Positions 1-8,454 of a stretch of 64,000 nt of DNA are shown one piece after another. The notes beneath the pieces were generated by a model. The model made no database searches, had not been told where the DNA came from, and saw only the letters and a program-made list of their open reading frames with translations. The translations under genes were made by a program, and so were the position numbers. Position 1 is the stretch's first letter, and the number at the start of each line of letters is the position of its first letter. Where the stretch lies: positions 179,100 to 243,099 of the forward strand of contig NZ_JAGGQQ010000006.1 in NCBI RefSeq assembly GCF_018613195.1. Direction: 5' to 3'. Source of the stretch: Bacillus sp. ISL-45. GTDB taxonomy: Bacteria; Bacillota; Bacilli; Bacillales; Cytobacillaceae.

Positions 1-1089
1 ACGATCAAATTCCGAGAATGCGATCCCGGTCATATTTACAAATATAACAAAAGTAACGGAGTAACCGACGGGAGCTGGAAGCGCCGCGAATAAATACATC
101 ACATGAGGCAGCATACTGGCAAGGACGATCAACAATGAACTTATGATAAAAGGCAGGGTTCTTGTGATACCGGTAGCAGAAATAAATCCTGCTGCTCCAG
201 AGATTGGAACAGACCCAATCGCCGAGAACACTCCTCCAAGCAGCTGATTGATTCCTGCTGTATAACCGCTGGCCCGGTACCGGAAATCCTTAATGTCTGA
301 CCCCATATCTTTTAAAACTTGTCCGGTAACCCTTATGCTAGCTAACATATTGGTAATCAACAGGAACGTTATAAAAATAGAAGTCACAATTAAACCGGAA
401 TCGAAAACAGGCTTCCCGAATGCGAAAACTTCCGGAAGTGCGATTGCTGCTCCATCGTATCGTTCGTTTGCTTTTCCCAGGTCAAAAATTTCAAAAAGCG
501 CCCAGCCAGCGGCCAGGCTGATTAAAATGGCATACCGACTGACCCACTTCATATGATGCCTTGTCAGATAGAATGTAATCCCAAACAGAATTAAGCTGAA
601 GAACGCAATCGGAAGGCTGACTTCAGTATTTCCGCCATCTAGTCCTGCCATTCCATTCAGGAAGGATCCGCTGAGCTGAATGACAAGCAATAGTAAGTAT
701 ATCCCGCTGACTACAGGTGTGAATAACACTGCCAGTCTATCGATAAGTTTGAATAAACTTAATAGGAAGAATACAATACCGCTGATGATCATGGCTCCTT
801 CTAAAGCCTGCAAGGTTTCAATTCTGGATGAAAAAAGTGTCGTACTCAATCCTGCATATATGGTAAAAACACCCCACCATAGTCCCGCAGGACCCTCATT
901 AATTGGCATACGATGTCCGAACAAGGCCTGCAGCAGACTCGAAATGCCTAATACAAACATCGTCCTTTGAACCAGTCCGGTCGTCTCTAAATCATTCAAT
1001 TGGAATAAATCAGCGATCGCAATTGGTGCAACGATTGAACCAGCAATGATAAACGCCATCCACTGTATGGCTGATAATATTGTCTTCAT
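1..1089 (-). CDS. NCS2-family purine/pyrimidine permease, C-terminally truncated by the window edge
   Basis: The reading frame is open from an ATG at 1089 down to base 1, giving the first 363 residues. The protein opens with an N-terminus typical of nucleobase:cation symporters (MKTILSAIQWMAFIIAGSIV) and continues as a series of hydrophobic segments with a GHRMPINEGPAGLWWG stretch, as in xanthine/uracil permeases. It should be an inner-membrane carrier that imports a purine or pyrimidine base. It most resembles the YwdJ-type permeases of Bacillus, but I cannot assign the substrate. The start has a GGAG site about 8 bases upstream. No purine riboswitch is visible in the leader. The C-terminal part lies outside the window. 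Confidence 0.85.
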   Translation of the reverse strand, partial: MKTILSAIQWMAFIIAGSIVAPIAIADLFQLNDLETTGLVQRTMFVLGISSLLQALFGHRMPINEGPAGLWWGVFTIYAGLSTTLFSSRIETLQALEGAMIISGIVFFLLSLFKLIDRLAVLFTPVVSGIYLLLLVIQLSGSFLNGMAGLDGGNTEVSLPIAFFSLILFGITFYLTRHHMKWVSRYAILISLAAGWALFEIFDLGKANERYDGAAIALPEVFAFGKPVFDSGLIVTSIFITFLLITNMLASIRVTGQVLKDMGSDIKDFRYRASGYTAGINQLLGGVFSAIGSVPISGAAGFISATGITRTLPFIISSLLIVLASMLPHVMYLFAALPAPVGYSVTFVIFVNMTGIAFSEFDR

Positions 1090-1250
1090 CCTAAAATCTC
1101 CATCTTCTTGCTGTAATAGATTATAGTTCAGATATTCTGATATTCCACTCAGGTATTTATCCTGATTCTATAATTGAAGTCCATTTTCCTTCGCCTTTAA
1201 TCATATCGTACTTAAGGTTACTGTAAATGAGAATGAATTTTTTTAGTAAA

Positions 1251-1406
1251 GGCTGTTTTCGTAAAGATTGCGTGATCAAAAGCCATTTTGTAGTACGAAT
1301 TAAGTGTGCAAGTTCTTTTCTCATCATTAGCTTTAATTTTTTGAAGAAACATAGGTCATTCAATCTTATTTTGTAGTCAATAGCAACAAAGTTTGAGAAA
1401 AGAGCC
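1251..1406 (+). mobile_element. MITE-like repeat, copy 1 (156 bp)
   Basis: The element begins GGCTGTTTTC and ends GAAAAGAGCC, imperfect terminal inverted repeats, and is homologous over its whole length to 41611-41791 and 46851-47037. Conserved internal pieces include TCGTAAAGATTG, GAAGAAACATAGGTCATTCA and CAACAAAGTTTG. Compared with copy 2 it lacks about 25 bp that carry an internal hairpin. It lies just past the T-tract (minus strand) of the terminator of the phospholipase D-like gene. Flanks TTAGTAAA and AACATAAA match only in the last four bases, so the target duplication is decayed. It contains a 90-codon open frame that I regard as spurious. Confidence 0.75.
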
Positions 1407-1415
1407 AACATAAAA

Positions 1416-1440
1416 AAGGGCATCCACATGGGGTGCCCTT
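1416..1440 (-). terminator. Rho-independent terminator of the PLD-like gene
   Basis: Inverted repeat AAGGGCAYCC / GGGTGCCCTT followed on the minus strand by a run of T. It begins 5 bases past the stop codon of the gene at 1445-2881. Confidence 0.8.
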
Positions 1441-1444
1441 TATG

Positions 1445-2881
1445 TTAATAGCTAGTAAACCATAATATTCTTTGAATCCAATAGATTATATATTTAAATG
1501 GCGTCATCTTGTCCTTATTTTCTTCATAATCCAGTGTATACTTTGCCCGTTCGTTATTCCAGATTCTATTGAAATACTGGTCAATATCTTTGATGACTTG
1601 ACTGTCAGAGTCCGCTGTAACCTTAATGTTGGTTTCAAGATTTAAATCATCGAGATTCCGTCGTGTAAAGTTGGCGGACCCTCCGAGTATCACACTGTTA
1701 TTTCCTCGGTCAAAATAAATCAATTTAGTATGATATTGCTCCTGGCCAGCATTGTACCATTTAATCTTGATATTTTCGCTGCCAAATTCCATTATTTCTT
1801 CTGATACCGGAATGTTGGGCAAACCTGATTTCTGGTTGCCAAATGCATTGGTATTAGGATCAAGTATAATATTGATTTTCGCTCCCCGATCGGCGGCCTT
1901 GTCCATCTCGTCGATGACTTTCCTCTCGGCAAGGTAGAACATACCTATCCAAATATGATCGCCTTTTCCCGTATTTTTCAACTCGTTCAGGAGATGCTTG
2001 AGGATTTTCCCTTCCGTTAAAATCTGGACCTTAATATCCCCTTTATCTTTTACAGGTTTGTAATCAGGGAGGTCGCCGCCTCCTGAGAAATTGATTACAG
2101 CCTGCTCGGACTCCAGGATGTCTCCTATTATATTTCCGCTCGTTTCAAAGGCTATGTTGGAGTGGAAGCCGCTTGCATCATGCGGGTTCGCGGATGCAAC
2201 GATCGCTGTCTTTTCAGTGACGAACACTTTCCTGTGATTAGCCTTTAGGTTCAGCAGTTCAAGATAGGAGCGGAGCGTTACGTCAGGTGCATTCTTTGCC
2301 ATCGGGTTTGGAATCCATCCTTCCCCCGATTGGCCAAACCACTGGAGAAACACCCGCCAAAAAGCAGTATATATTGGATTGGAATCCCTTAATGGATCCA
2401 GATTGGTGAAAACAATTTTTATATCATTTTCCCGAAGTTTTTTTAACACACCGGATTTATGGGATCCATAGGTCAAATTAATTTCATCAGTTATAAACAC
2501 AACCTTAAGGTCTTTATTCTTTTTTTTCTGGGCAATAAGTTTATCACTGATAGATTCGCTTATCTCCGGATAACCCATATCCTCCTTGTAATACCCATTG
2601 AATAAAAACATATCCAGGACGATGAACTCTTCCGCTTCTTCAATCCTTTTAATGATGGTATCGAATATTTCATGCTCGTATTTTTTTTCACCGTCCATCC
2701 CCTTGTAGGTTAAATCAGATAAAAAGCGGACATCCTTGACGTGGTGGACTTCCCCTTCATATGATAGGCCTTCGGGGAGCTCTTTGTTCGTTTGGTAGAC
2801 AGCGGTTATCCCAAGTATTATTGCAAGGATGATTAGGAACAATAATGGTTTCCTATTAGCTGGATTTTTCCCGATCCTCAT
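1445..2881 (-). CDS. Phospholipase D-superfamily membrane protein
   Basis: This 478-residue protein has an N-terminal membrane anchor (about residues 12-30) followed by two PLD-type halves. The first half carries NHRKVFV, the second YHTKLIYFD with a GGSANFTRRN stretch, so both H-x-K cores of the HKD motif are present; the partner Asp/Asn-Ser positions are recognisable (SANPHD and GSANF). Proteins of this superfamily act on phosphodiesters, as in cardiolipin synthase, other phospholipid transferases or nucleases. Length and layout differ from true cardiolipin synthase, which has two N-terminal membrane spans, so I do not call it Cls. The start ATG at 2881 has an AAGGAG site. It is a single-gene unit with its own terminator and divergent from plsY. 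Confidence 0.8.
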   Translation of the reverse strand: MRIGKNPANRKPLLFLIILAIILGITAVYQTNKELPEGLSYEGEVHHVKDVRFLSDLTYKGMDGEKKYEHEIFDTIIKRIEEAEEFIVLDMFLFNGYYKEDMGYPEISESISDKLIAQKKKNKDLKVVFITDEINLTYGSHKSGVLKKLRENDIKIVFTNLDPLRDSNPIYTAFWRVFLQWFGQSGEGWIPNPMAKNAPDVTLRSYLELLNLKANHRKVFVTEKTAIVASANPHDASGFHSNIAFETSGNIIGDILESEQAVINFSGGGDLPDYKPVKDKGDIKVQILTEGKILKHLLNELKNTGKGDHIWIGMFYLAERKVIDEMDKAADRGAKINIILDPNTNAFGNQKSGLPNIPVSEEIMEFGSENIKIKWYNAGQEQYHTKLIYFDRGNNSVILGGSANFTRRNLDDLNLETNIKVTADSDSQVIKDIDQYFNRIWNNERAKYTLDYEENKDKMTPFKYIIYWIQRILWFTSY

Positions 2882-3066
2882 TTAGAAGGGCTCCTTAATA
2901 TCGTTGATATACTTACTTATTCACTTATTCAGCAATTTATAAACTTAGCCAGCAGGAAACTTCAGCCATTAAGGAACAAGTCAGTTTTTGTTCAAGATTT
3001 GCATGGAGTTTTTAAGAGAACATGGTAAAATAAAAGAACCTTAAAATCTTAAAAGGAGAATATTTC

Positions 3067-3651
3067 ATGGCATTAAACGCAATCATCATTATTCTAGCTT
3101 ACTTGCTGGGATCAATACCTTCTGGCCTCATTATCGGAAAAGTGTTCTATGGCAAAGACATCCGTGAACATGGGAGCGGGAACTTAGGCGGTACAAATAC
3201 CTTCAGGACGCTGGGAGTGAAAGCTGGTTTAGCAGTAAGTATTGCTGACGTCTTGAAAGGGACCCTGGCGGCAAGTCTGCCTTTGCTGCTGAATGCTGAT
3301 CTCCATATGCTTTTAGTGGGGGTTTTTGCTGTAATTGGCCACATGTACCCTGTTTTCGCCGGATTCAGAGGAGGTAAAGCGGTCGCTACTTCAGGTGGTG
3401 TTTTACTGGCATACATACCGGTATTATTCTTATTCATGCTCATTATCTTTTTCATCAGCTTGTACATAACAAAGTATGTTTCCCTATCATCGATCCTGAC
3501 CGGTATAGCCGCGTTCATTTACTCGCTGTTTACACAGGACCTTCCATTGATACTGGTTGTCGCTGTCCTGGCCAGCTTCGTCATTTACAGGCATCGCGCT
3601 AACCTTGAAAGAATCCGCAACAAAACAGAGCCGAAAATCAAGTGGCTTTAA
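3067..3651 (+). CDS. plsY: Glycerol-3-phosphate acyltransferase PlsY
   Basis: PlsY transfers the acyl group from acyl phosphate to glycerol-3-phosphate, the first step of phospholipid synthesis in Gram-positive bacteria. The 194-residue polytopic protein shows the family motifs in order: [11 protein letters not shown] near the N-terminus, then [16 protein letters not shown] (phosphate-binding glycine-rich loop), then [20 protein letters not shown]. Length is normal. It corresponds to YneS of B. subtilis and keeps its place near yneR/yneP. AGGAG ribosome binding site at 3054-3058 precedes the ATG. A strong bidirectional terminator follows. Confidence 0.97.
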   Translation: MALNAIIIILAYLLGSIPSGLIIGKVFYGKDIREHGSGNLGGTNTFRTLGVKAGLAVSIADVLKGTLAASLPLLLNADLHMLLVGVFAVIGHMYPVFAGFRGGKAVATSGGVLLAYIPVLFLFMLIIFFISLYITKYVSLSSILTGIAAFIYSLFTQDLPLILVVAVLASFVIYRHRANLERIRNKTEPKIKWL

Positions 3652-3671
3652 AGCTTTAGAAAATAAAAAAC

Positions 3672-3706
3672 AAGCCGGCAAACCATTTAAATAGGTTTGC
3701 CGGCTT
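3672..3706. terminator. Bidirectional terminator between plsY and the RsbR paralogue
   Basis: A perfect 13-bp inverted repeat, AAGCCGGCAAACC and its complement, with an 8-base loop and T-runs on both sides. It serves the convergent genes ending at 3651 and 3708. Confidence 0.92.
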
Positions 3707-3707
3707 T

Positions 3708-4547
3708 TTATTTTCGGACGATTCCAAAGTCTTTCAATGCCTGTCCAAGATTGTTATACATTTTTACATTATCAAAATTGATGCCTAGAGTAACCACTGA
3801 ATGAGCCAGTTCCGGTCTCATCCCGGTCAGGTTCACGTCTACTCCGGTCAATTTAAGACTGTCAATTATTTTAAATAATTCCTGGGCAACCATTGTATCC
3901 ACTATGAATACGCCTGACAGATCTATTATCAGACAATCTACTTCATTATCCTTCGTTTCTCTAAGCGTGTGTTCCATCAGGATCCTTGCTCTGTGTGTAT
4001 CTATATCACCGATGATCGGCAGGACGGCTACTCCGTCCACAATCGATATAACAGGTGTGCTCAGCTCATCAATAACCTCCTGCTGCGCCCGCAGACGTTT
4101 ATTGGCCTGTCCAGTGTAGGAGTTGGTGAAAATGATTATCTGCCCGTCAATGAACTCATTTATAAGATTACCCAACCTCAAACTTTCTTCTGTACTAAGA
4201 TTTTCACTTTTTTCGGCCATTACCGAGAGTTCCTCCCACAATACACCGCGGATACTATTAAAATGCTGAATGGATTCACTGAGAGAGAGACCCAAACGCA
4301 CTTTATCTTCACTCATCCTTTTACCCCAATCCTTGACCTTTTCGTCGTCTGATTCCCCGATTAATTGACTTTCTAGCAAATGGATTAATTCTCTGATTTG
4401 CTCTTTATATAACTTAATTTTGGGTTGGTTGGTTAACTTGATAAATGCTTCTGGCTGATTTCCATCAATTGAATCCAATATATTGTTCAGAATTTTTTCT
4501 TCTCTGTCATTAAGAAATTCTCTAAAAAACTGAATGGCTTTATCCAT
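3708..4547 (-). CDS. RsbR-family STAS-domain protein (stressosome component)
   Basis: The 279-residue protein has an N-terminal helical non-haem-globin-like region (residues 1 to about 150) and a C-terminal STAS domain (about 160-275) containing LIIDLSGVFIVDTMVAQELF, the region holding the phosphorylatable Thr of RsbR proteins, and a second LTGMRPELAHS turn. RsbR paralogues form the stressosome with RsbS and RsbT and gate the general stress sigma factor. No rsbS or rsbT is adjacent, so this is an orphan paralogue like YkoB or YojH of B. subtilis. AAAGGAG site in front of the ATG at 4547. It is divergent from the histidine kinase downstream of 4699. Confidence 0.88.
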   Translation of the reverse strand: MDKAIQFFREFLNDREEKILNNILDSIDGNQPEAFIKLTNQPKIKLYKEQIRELIHLLESQLIGESDDEKVKDWGKRMSEDKVRLGLSLSESIQHFNSIRGVLWEELSVMAEKSENLSTEESLRLGNLINEFIDGQIIIFTNSYTGQANKRLRAQQEVIDELSTPVISIVDGVAVLPIIGDIDTHRARILMEHTLRETKDNEVDCLIIDLSGVFIVDTMVAQELFKIIDSLKLTGVDVNLTGMRPELAHSVVTLGINFDNVKMYNNLGQALKDFGIVRK

Positions 4548-4908
4548 TTCACAGCTCCTTTTGCTAGTTCTATATAAAATATTTTTTGTTCTTTATAAAA
4601 AATAGAGCGTTTTTGCTGGTATAATATAGATGATTATGTCATATACATTCGAAAGAAATCGAATTTAAACTGCCCAATTTAAAGGACGTGAATTCCTGAT
4701 GAAATTACCCGAAACTATTATACTTCAAACTAATCAAGTCCCAAACACACCGGAAAAAGAAGTGAACGAAATCATAGCAATAGCATGCTCTAAACCCTTT
4801 CAATTCAGCGCTGAAATGGAAAGACAACAGTCGGTATCCCAAGCTGACCCAACAAGCAAAAAATATTTCTTGCCTCATAAAGTCGATATATCTAAGGAGG
4901 AGTTGACA

Positions 4909-5697
4909 ATGAATGATTTAGATGCAAAAAAAGCAGATCTCGAAAGCAAAAATTTAAAACTTGAACAGGAAATTATTGAAAAAGAGCAGACATTAATGAT
5001 CCTGCAAAAGGCCATTCAAACTGCCACAAGTGATTTTCAAGCGATTTCAGCAAGCCATTTGGCAGCCGGGTTAGCCCATGAAATTAGAAACCCGCTGACA
5101 ACACTAAAGGGTTTTATCCAGCTGCTGAAGCCGGAACTTCAGGCTGTTGGCAAGCAGGAGTTCGCAGACGTAGCTCTTGATGAAATTAACCGAGCCAACA
5201 GCTTACTAACTGATTATCTTTCTGTTTTAAAACCTGGCTCTTCTGAGAAAAGGAAGCTGTCTATAAACGAGTTGGCAGCAAGTATGATCAAACTATTCTC
5301 AAGCGAGGCGATTTTGAAAGATATCGAAATCAGTGGTGAATTTCCCGGTAAAGAGTTGTATGTATTGGCAGATAAAAATGCGATTAAACAGGTCTTGGTC
5401 AATTTGTTGAAAAATGCAATCGAGGCTGTTGAAGGAAATCATAATCCAAGGGCTTCTATAAAATTAATGGTTAGTAAAGATAGGGATTTAGTTGCCGTAA
5501 GTGTGATCGATAACGGCGGCGGAATTGATGAATACTCCCTAAAGAAGATTTTCTCTCCATTTTACACTACAAAAACAGGGGGCACAGGGATGGGATTGGC
5601 AATCAGCAAGCAAATAATCGACAATCACGGGGGCGAATTGAGTGTAACCACTCAACCCTTTAAAACGATATTCAAATTTTCGCTTCCTGCTGTTTAA
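4909..5697 (+). CDS. Soluble sensor histidine kinase (sporulation-kinase-like catalytic core)
   Basis: The C-terminal core is clear: HisKA box LAAGLAHEIRNPLTTLKGF with the phospho-acceptor His at about residue 57, then N-box NLLKNAIEAVEG, G1 DNGGGI, F-box FSPFYTTK and G2 GGTGMGL. This signature is closest to the sporulation kinases KinA-E. No membrane segment and no PAS domain are present; the N-terminus is a short coiled coil. Two starts are possible: the ATG at 4909 with a perfect AAGGAGG 8 bases upstream, or an in-frame ATG at 4699 that adds 70 polar residues but has only AAAGGA at a 12-base spacing. I prefer 4909. No response regulator is adjacent, consistent with an orphan kinase. Confidence 0.88.
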   Translation: MNDLDAKKADLESKNLKLEQEIIEKEQTLMILQKAIQTATSDFQAISASHLAAGLAHEIRNPLTTLKGFIQLLKPELQAVGKQEFADVALDEINRANSLLTDYLSVLKPGSSEKRKLSINELAASMIKLFSSEAILKDIEISGEFPGKELYVLADKNAIKQVLVNLLKNAIEAVEGNHNPRASIKLMVSKDRDLVAVSVIDNGGGIDEYSLKKIFSPFYTTKTGGTGMGLAISKQIIDNHGGELSVTTQPFKTIFKFSLPAV

Positions 5698-5804
5698 TTT
5701 GCCGGACTTCCGATAATTCGAAAAATTGTCATATTGAAAATCGTTCATTTCTTCCTATGACTGATAAAATGTAGGTAAGAACAAGGGAAAGAAGGCGGAT
5801 TGTA

Positions 5805-5993
5805 ATGGAAGAAGTTATTAAGCAGGCTGAAAGTTTTGTGTTTACAACCACAACCGCTGATGTAACGACGCCTGATGATTTTATTGTAGAATTTCTTACT
5901 GAAAATCCTGACAATGAAAAAAATCATCCTTCTGCGATCAAGATAAAGAATATAGATGAACTACTCGATTTCCTGGAGATCATGGAATGGTAA
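5805..5993 (+). CDS. Small acidic protein of unknown function (62 aa)
   Basis: The frame has an AAGGCGG-type ribosome binding site 8 bases before its ATG, and a hairpin terminator at 6084-6112 lies downstream. The protein is acidic with a Thr-rich patch (FTTTTADVTTPDD) and an amphipathic C-terminal helix ending in FLEIMEW. I do not recognise a family. It could be a small regulatory or sporulation protein. The gene stands alone between the kinase and the convergent HesB-like selenoprotein gene. Confidence 0.55.
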   Translation: MEEVIKQAESFVFTTTTADVTTPDDFIVEFLTENPDNEKNHPSAIKIKNIDELLDFLEIMEW

Positions 5994-6083
5994 TCTGATT
6001 TGTTAAGCTATTCACTGAATTTTGGATTTTCCCTATTTGAAAAAAGACTAAAAATTACACCCTCACAAAATTAGATATTAGAA

Positions 6084-6112
6084 AAATGCGATTCCGGATA
6101 GAACCGCATTTT
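6084..6112. terminator. Terminator between the small acidic protein and the HesB-like gene
   Basis: Imperfect inverted repeat AAATGCG..CCGCATTT with T-runs on both strands, stronger on the plus strand. It lies between convergent genes. Confidence 0.75.
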
Positions 6113-6127
6113 TTTTGCATATATTGC

Positions 6128-6415
6128 TTACACTTTTAGCAATTTGAACTTTCCCGTACCAAAAACATCTTTTACATAATCCAGTTTTGTATCAATGAAA
6201 TAAACTGAATCACCTTCATGAATCAAGATAGGAACCTCTTCAAATGTAAAAATCTGATCATTCTTTAATGGCTGCTCTTCCAGAGCAACCCGAAGCTGAG
6301 GTCCTCCTCAGCCGATTCCCATCGTCAGTCTGACATATAGCTTTTCTCCACCCTTGCTCTCTTTGAGTACTGCATGATGCAATATTTTATATGCACTTTC
6401 TGTTATTTTGAACAA
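6128..6415 (-). CDS. HesB/IscA-like selenoprotein (in-frame TGA read as Sec)
   Basis: The minus strand encodes 95 residues from a TTG start at 6415 (AGGGGAG site upstream) to TAA at 6128, interrupted by one TGA at 6308-6310, codon 36. Reading that TGA as Sec gives VRLTMGIGUGGPQLRVALEE, the conserved HesB-like block in which close homologues carry Cys. Both sides of the TGA are in one frame and keep family features (FKITESAYKIL before, HEGDSVYFID after). A HesB-like selenoprotein family of this type is known in bacteria with Sec. A stem-loop fitting a bacterial SECIS follows the TGA. The protein has no other Cys, so the Sec would be its only thiol-type ligand. Function is probably in iron-sulfur or redox chemistry. 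A pseudogene is the alternative, but selA and selD in the same window argue against it. Confidence 0.88.
6270..6310 (-). promoter_or_regulatory. Sec codon and candidate bacterial SECIS element of the HesB-like gene
   Basis: The TGA (6308-6310) is followed after 17 bases by GGTTGCTC, loop TGGAA, GAGCAGCC: an 8-bp stem with one G-U pair and G as the second loop base. The loop starts 26 bases after the TGA, inside the 16-37 base range described for bacterial SECIS elements. Confidence 0.75.
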
Positions 6416-6593
6416 TTCCTCTCCCCTTCCTTAGTCATTTTCTTTCATATCCTTTTTGTAAAAAGCGATTATCGAATTATGACAAAATAATTAACATCAT
6501 ATTGAAATTTATTCATTTACCACCATTCTTATAATATATTATCCTTAGAGGCGACATAATAAAAATGCCTCATTCTAATCTGGGGAGATTAAC

Positions 6594-7760
6594 ATGAGAA
6601 AAAAGGAGAATAAAACTTATGGATTGGCCTTGTTTGCTGGCTTAGGTGTTTTGGCATCTGTATTAACATTCCAGATGTACCATGAAGCCGAGGCAAAGGC
6701 ACCGAGAATTAAAATGCAATCTCAAAAATCTCATCTTGAAAGAAGCTTTGATGTTAGCGGCAAGAGTTTTGTAGAAACAGTGAAGCTTGGAGCTATCGGT
6801 GATATCCTGATCCACGATACAGTTTATGAAGATGCCTTTGTGAATCCAGGGTATGACTTCAAACCAATGCTCAGTAATGTCAAAAAACACTTAATAGAAC
6901 CTGATCTTTTGCTTGCGAATCAGGAAACACTTCTTGGCGGAGAAGAAATCGGTTTATCAAGTTACCCAAGTTTCAATAGCCCGGTTGAAGTTGGAGAGGC
7001 ATTGATCGATGCAGGAGTGGATATTGTATCGAATGCAAATAATCATTCCCTTGATAAATCTGAAAAGGGTGTCCTTGCATCCATAAAGAATATGGAAGCT
7101 GCAGGTCTTCCTTATGTTGGTTCGTACAAGGACGATGCAGACAAGCATGAATTGCGGATTTTAAATAAAAATGGGATATATGTTTCTTATTTGTCTTACA
7201 CCTATGGAACAAATGGCATCCCAGTCCCTTTTGGAAAGGATCACCTTGTGAACCTCATTGACCGTGAAGCAATGAAAGCGGAGATACACCGCGCCCGAAC
7301 AGAATCAGACATTGTCGTTATGAGTATCCATTGGGGAAATGAATACCAGCGTTTCCCTACCAGTGATCAAAAGGAGCTTGCCCAGTTTCTAATCAATGAA
7401 GGTGTTGACATCATCTTTGGCCATCATCCTCATGTTCTGCAGCCTATGGAGTGGCTGATGGCAACTGACGGCAGAAAGGCATTGGTCGTCTACTCTCTGG
7501 GAAATTTCCTGTCAGGACAAATGTGGGACTATAAAGATATCGGCGGTCTTGCTACTGTTGAAATAACAAAAACCATCACACCGGATGGCAATAAAGTAAT
7601 ATTGCAAAACCCTGATTTCCTTCCAACCTTCGTTTCGAGCAGCAGGCAAAGTAATTACCGAGTTGTTCCATTGCAAGAAGCCAGTCAATACGGCCTTGCT
7701 GGAGCTGAAAATAAATACCATGAGATCATGCATCATATGACTCAATTAATAAAAGAATAA
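6594..7760 (+). CDS. CapA-family (PgsA-like) metallophosphatase-fold protein
   Basis: The 388-residue protein has an N-terminal hydrophobic segment (residues 9-27), so it is membrane-anchored or secreted, then a CapA domain: GAIGDILIHD, LLANQETLLGG, GVDIVSNANNHSLDK, VVMSIHWGNEY, GVDIIFGHHPHVLQP and VYSLGNFLSG. These are the metal-binding motifs of the calcineurin-like PGA_cap family. CapA/PgsA proteins take part in poly-gamma-glutamate synthesis or export, but pgsB and pgsC are absent here, so it is an orphan member whose substrate I cannot tell. GGGGAG ribosome binding site before the ATG. Single-gene unit. Confidence 0.85.
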   Translation: MRKKENKTYGLALFAGLGVLASVLTFQMYHEAEAKAPRIKMQSQKSHLERSFDVSGKSFVETVKLGAIGDILIHDTVYEDAFVNPGYDFKPMLSNVKKHLIEPDLLLANQETLLGGEEIGLSSYPSFNSPVEVGEALIDAGVDIVSNANNHSLDKSEKGVLASIKNMEAAGLPYVGSYKDDADKHELRILNKNGIYVSYLSYTYGTNGIPVPFGKDHLVNLIDREAMKAEIHRARTESDIVVMSIHWGNEYQRFPTSDQKELAQFLINEGVDIIFGHHPHVLQPMEWLMATDGRKALVVYSLGNFLSGQMWDYKDIGGLATVEITKTITPDGNKVILQNPDFLPTFVSSSRQSNYRVVPLQEASQYGLAGAENKYHEIMHHMTQLIKE

Positions 7761-7770
7761 TTGTGAGAGA

Positions 7771-7792
7771 GCCCGGTCCATGAAGACCGGGC
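7771..7792 (+). terminator. Hairpin after the CapA-like gene
   Basis: Perfect 8-bp inverted repeat GCCCGGTC / GACCGGGC 11 bases past the stop codon. The following tract is only weakly T-rich. Confidence 0.6.
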
Positions 7793-7838
7793 ATTGCTTA
7801 TGTTATAATCATTCTATCTGGTATGGAAGGAGAACAAT

Positions 7839-8132
7839 ATGAAAATTACAATTAATAATGATGCAGCAGCATGGTATGAAAATGAAATGGACCTTTCAGC
7901 CGGAAGCTATTTGCGATTTTTTGTCCGGTACGGCGGTTTCAGTTCAATCCAGAAAGGTTTTTCATTAGGTGTCTCCAAGGAAGAACCGGATCACATTGGC
8001 GTAAAGACAGAAAAAAATGGGATCACCTATTATATTGAAGAAAAAGATATTTGGTATTTTGACGGCCATGATATGATCGTGGAACTACACCCGGTTGGCC
8101 ATGAACCTGACTTCAAATTCGAAAAGAAATAA
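7839..8132 (+). CDS. yneR: HesB/IscA-fold protein YneR
   Basis: The 97-residue product is nearly collinear with B. subtilis YneR (for example RFFVRYGG, QKGFSLGVSKEEPDH, DIWYFDGHD). YneR is placed in the HesB/IscA fold, but this protein contains no Cys at all, so it cannot coordinate an iron-sulfur cluster the way IscA does. Function is unknown. GGAAGGAGA site precedes the ATG. It is convergent with yneQ and shares a terminator. The genes plsY, yneR, yneQ, yneP, tlp and sspN keep the B. subtilis neighbourhood. Confidence 0.9.
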   Translation: MKITINNDAAAWYENEMDLSAGSYLRFFVRYGGFSSIQKGFSLGVSKEEPDHIGVKTEKNGITYYIEEKDIWYFDGHDMIVELHPVGHEPDFKFEKK

Positions 8133-8151
8133 GGCAGACGCGCAGTCTGCC
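8133..8151. terminator. Shared terminator of yneR and yneQ
   Basis: Inverted repeat GGCAGAC / GTCTGCC that exactly fills the 19 bases between the two convergent stop codons, with T-rich sequence following on the plus strand. Confidence 0.75.
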
Positions 8152-8454
8152 TTATTTTCTGTCATTTAGTAGAGGGTTTTTAATTCCCTCCTGTTCAAGG
8201 ATTTCAGCTTGCTTCCCACCTAATAAATCAAAATGAGGGTAGGCAGGCTTTCTCTTGTCAATCCACTCTGGCCGCAAACCATACTTTCTCCCCCACTCAG
8301 CTAATCTGTCAAGATCGCTGCATCCTACCTTCGTAACCGTTGAACAGTCCGGGAAGCGGTCATCAATCCAGTAATGGGTCAGGAAGGCGAGCTCTCCTCT
8401 TTCAACCTTATTCTTCCATTCCTTAAGCTCGTGGCGCTTTATCCCGAAAGCCAA
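8152..8454 (-). CDS. yneQ: YneQ-like protein of unknown function
   Basis: The 100-residue protein matches the YneQ family by its N-terminus (AFGIKRHELKEWKNKV), FLTHYWIDDRFPDC and the GLRPEWIDKRKPAYPHFDLL block. No function is known. The start is a TTG that directly follows the TGA of yneP (TGATTG), with AAAGGAG inside the end of yneP, so the two genes are very likely translationally coupled. It is the last gene of the yneP-yneQ pair. Confidence 0.88.
   Translation of the reverse strand: MAFGIKRHELKEWKNKVERGELAFLTHYWIDDRFPDCSTVTKVGCSDLDRLAEWGRKYGLRPEWIDKRKPAYPHFDLLGGKQAEILEQEGIKNPLLNDRK

Noticed and set aside
1157-1429. 90-codon minus-strand frame (starts MWMPFFMLALFSNF)
   Set aside because: It lies almost wholly inside MITE copy 1 and a terminator, has no ribosome binding site, and is not preserved in the other two copies.
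3147-3518. 123-codon frame opposite plsY and the many similar frames opposite other genes
   Set aside because: Antisense shadows of well-identified genes without ribosome binding sites.
6128-6415. HesB-like gene as a nonsense-mutated pseudogene
   Set aside because: The only lesion is a TGA exactly at the conserved Cys position, followed by a SECIS-like hairpin, and selA and selD are nearby.
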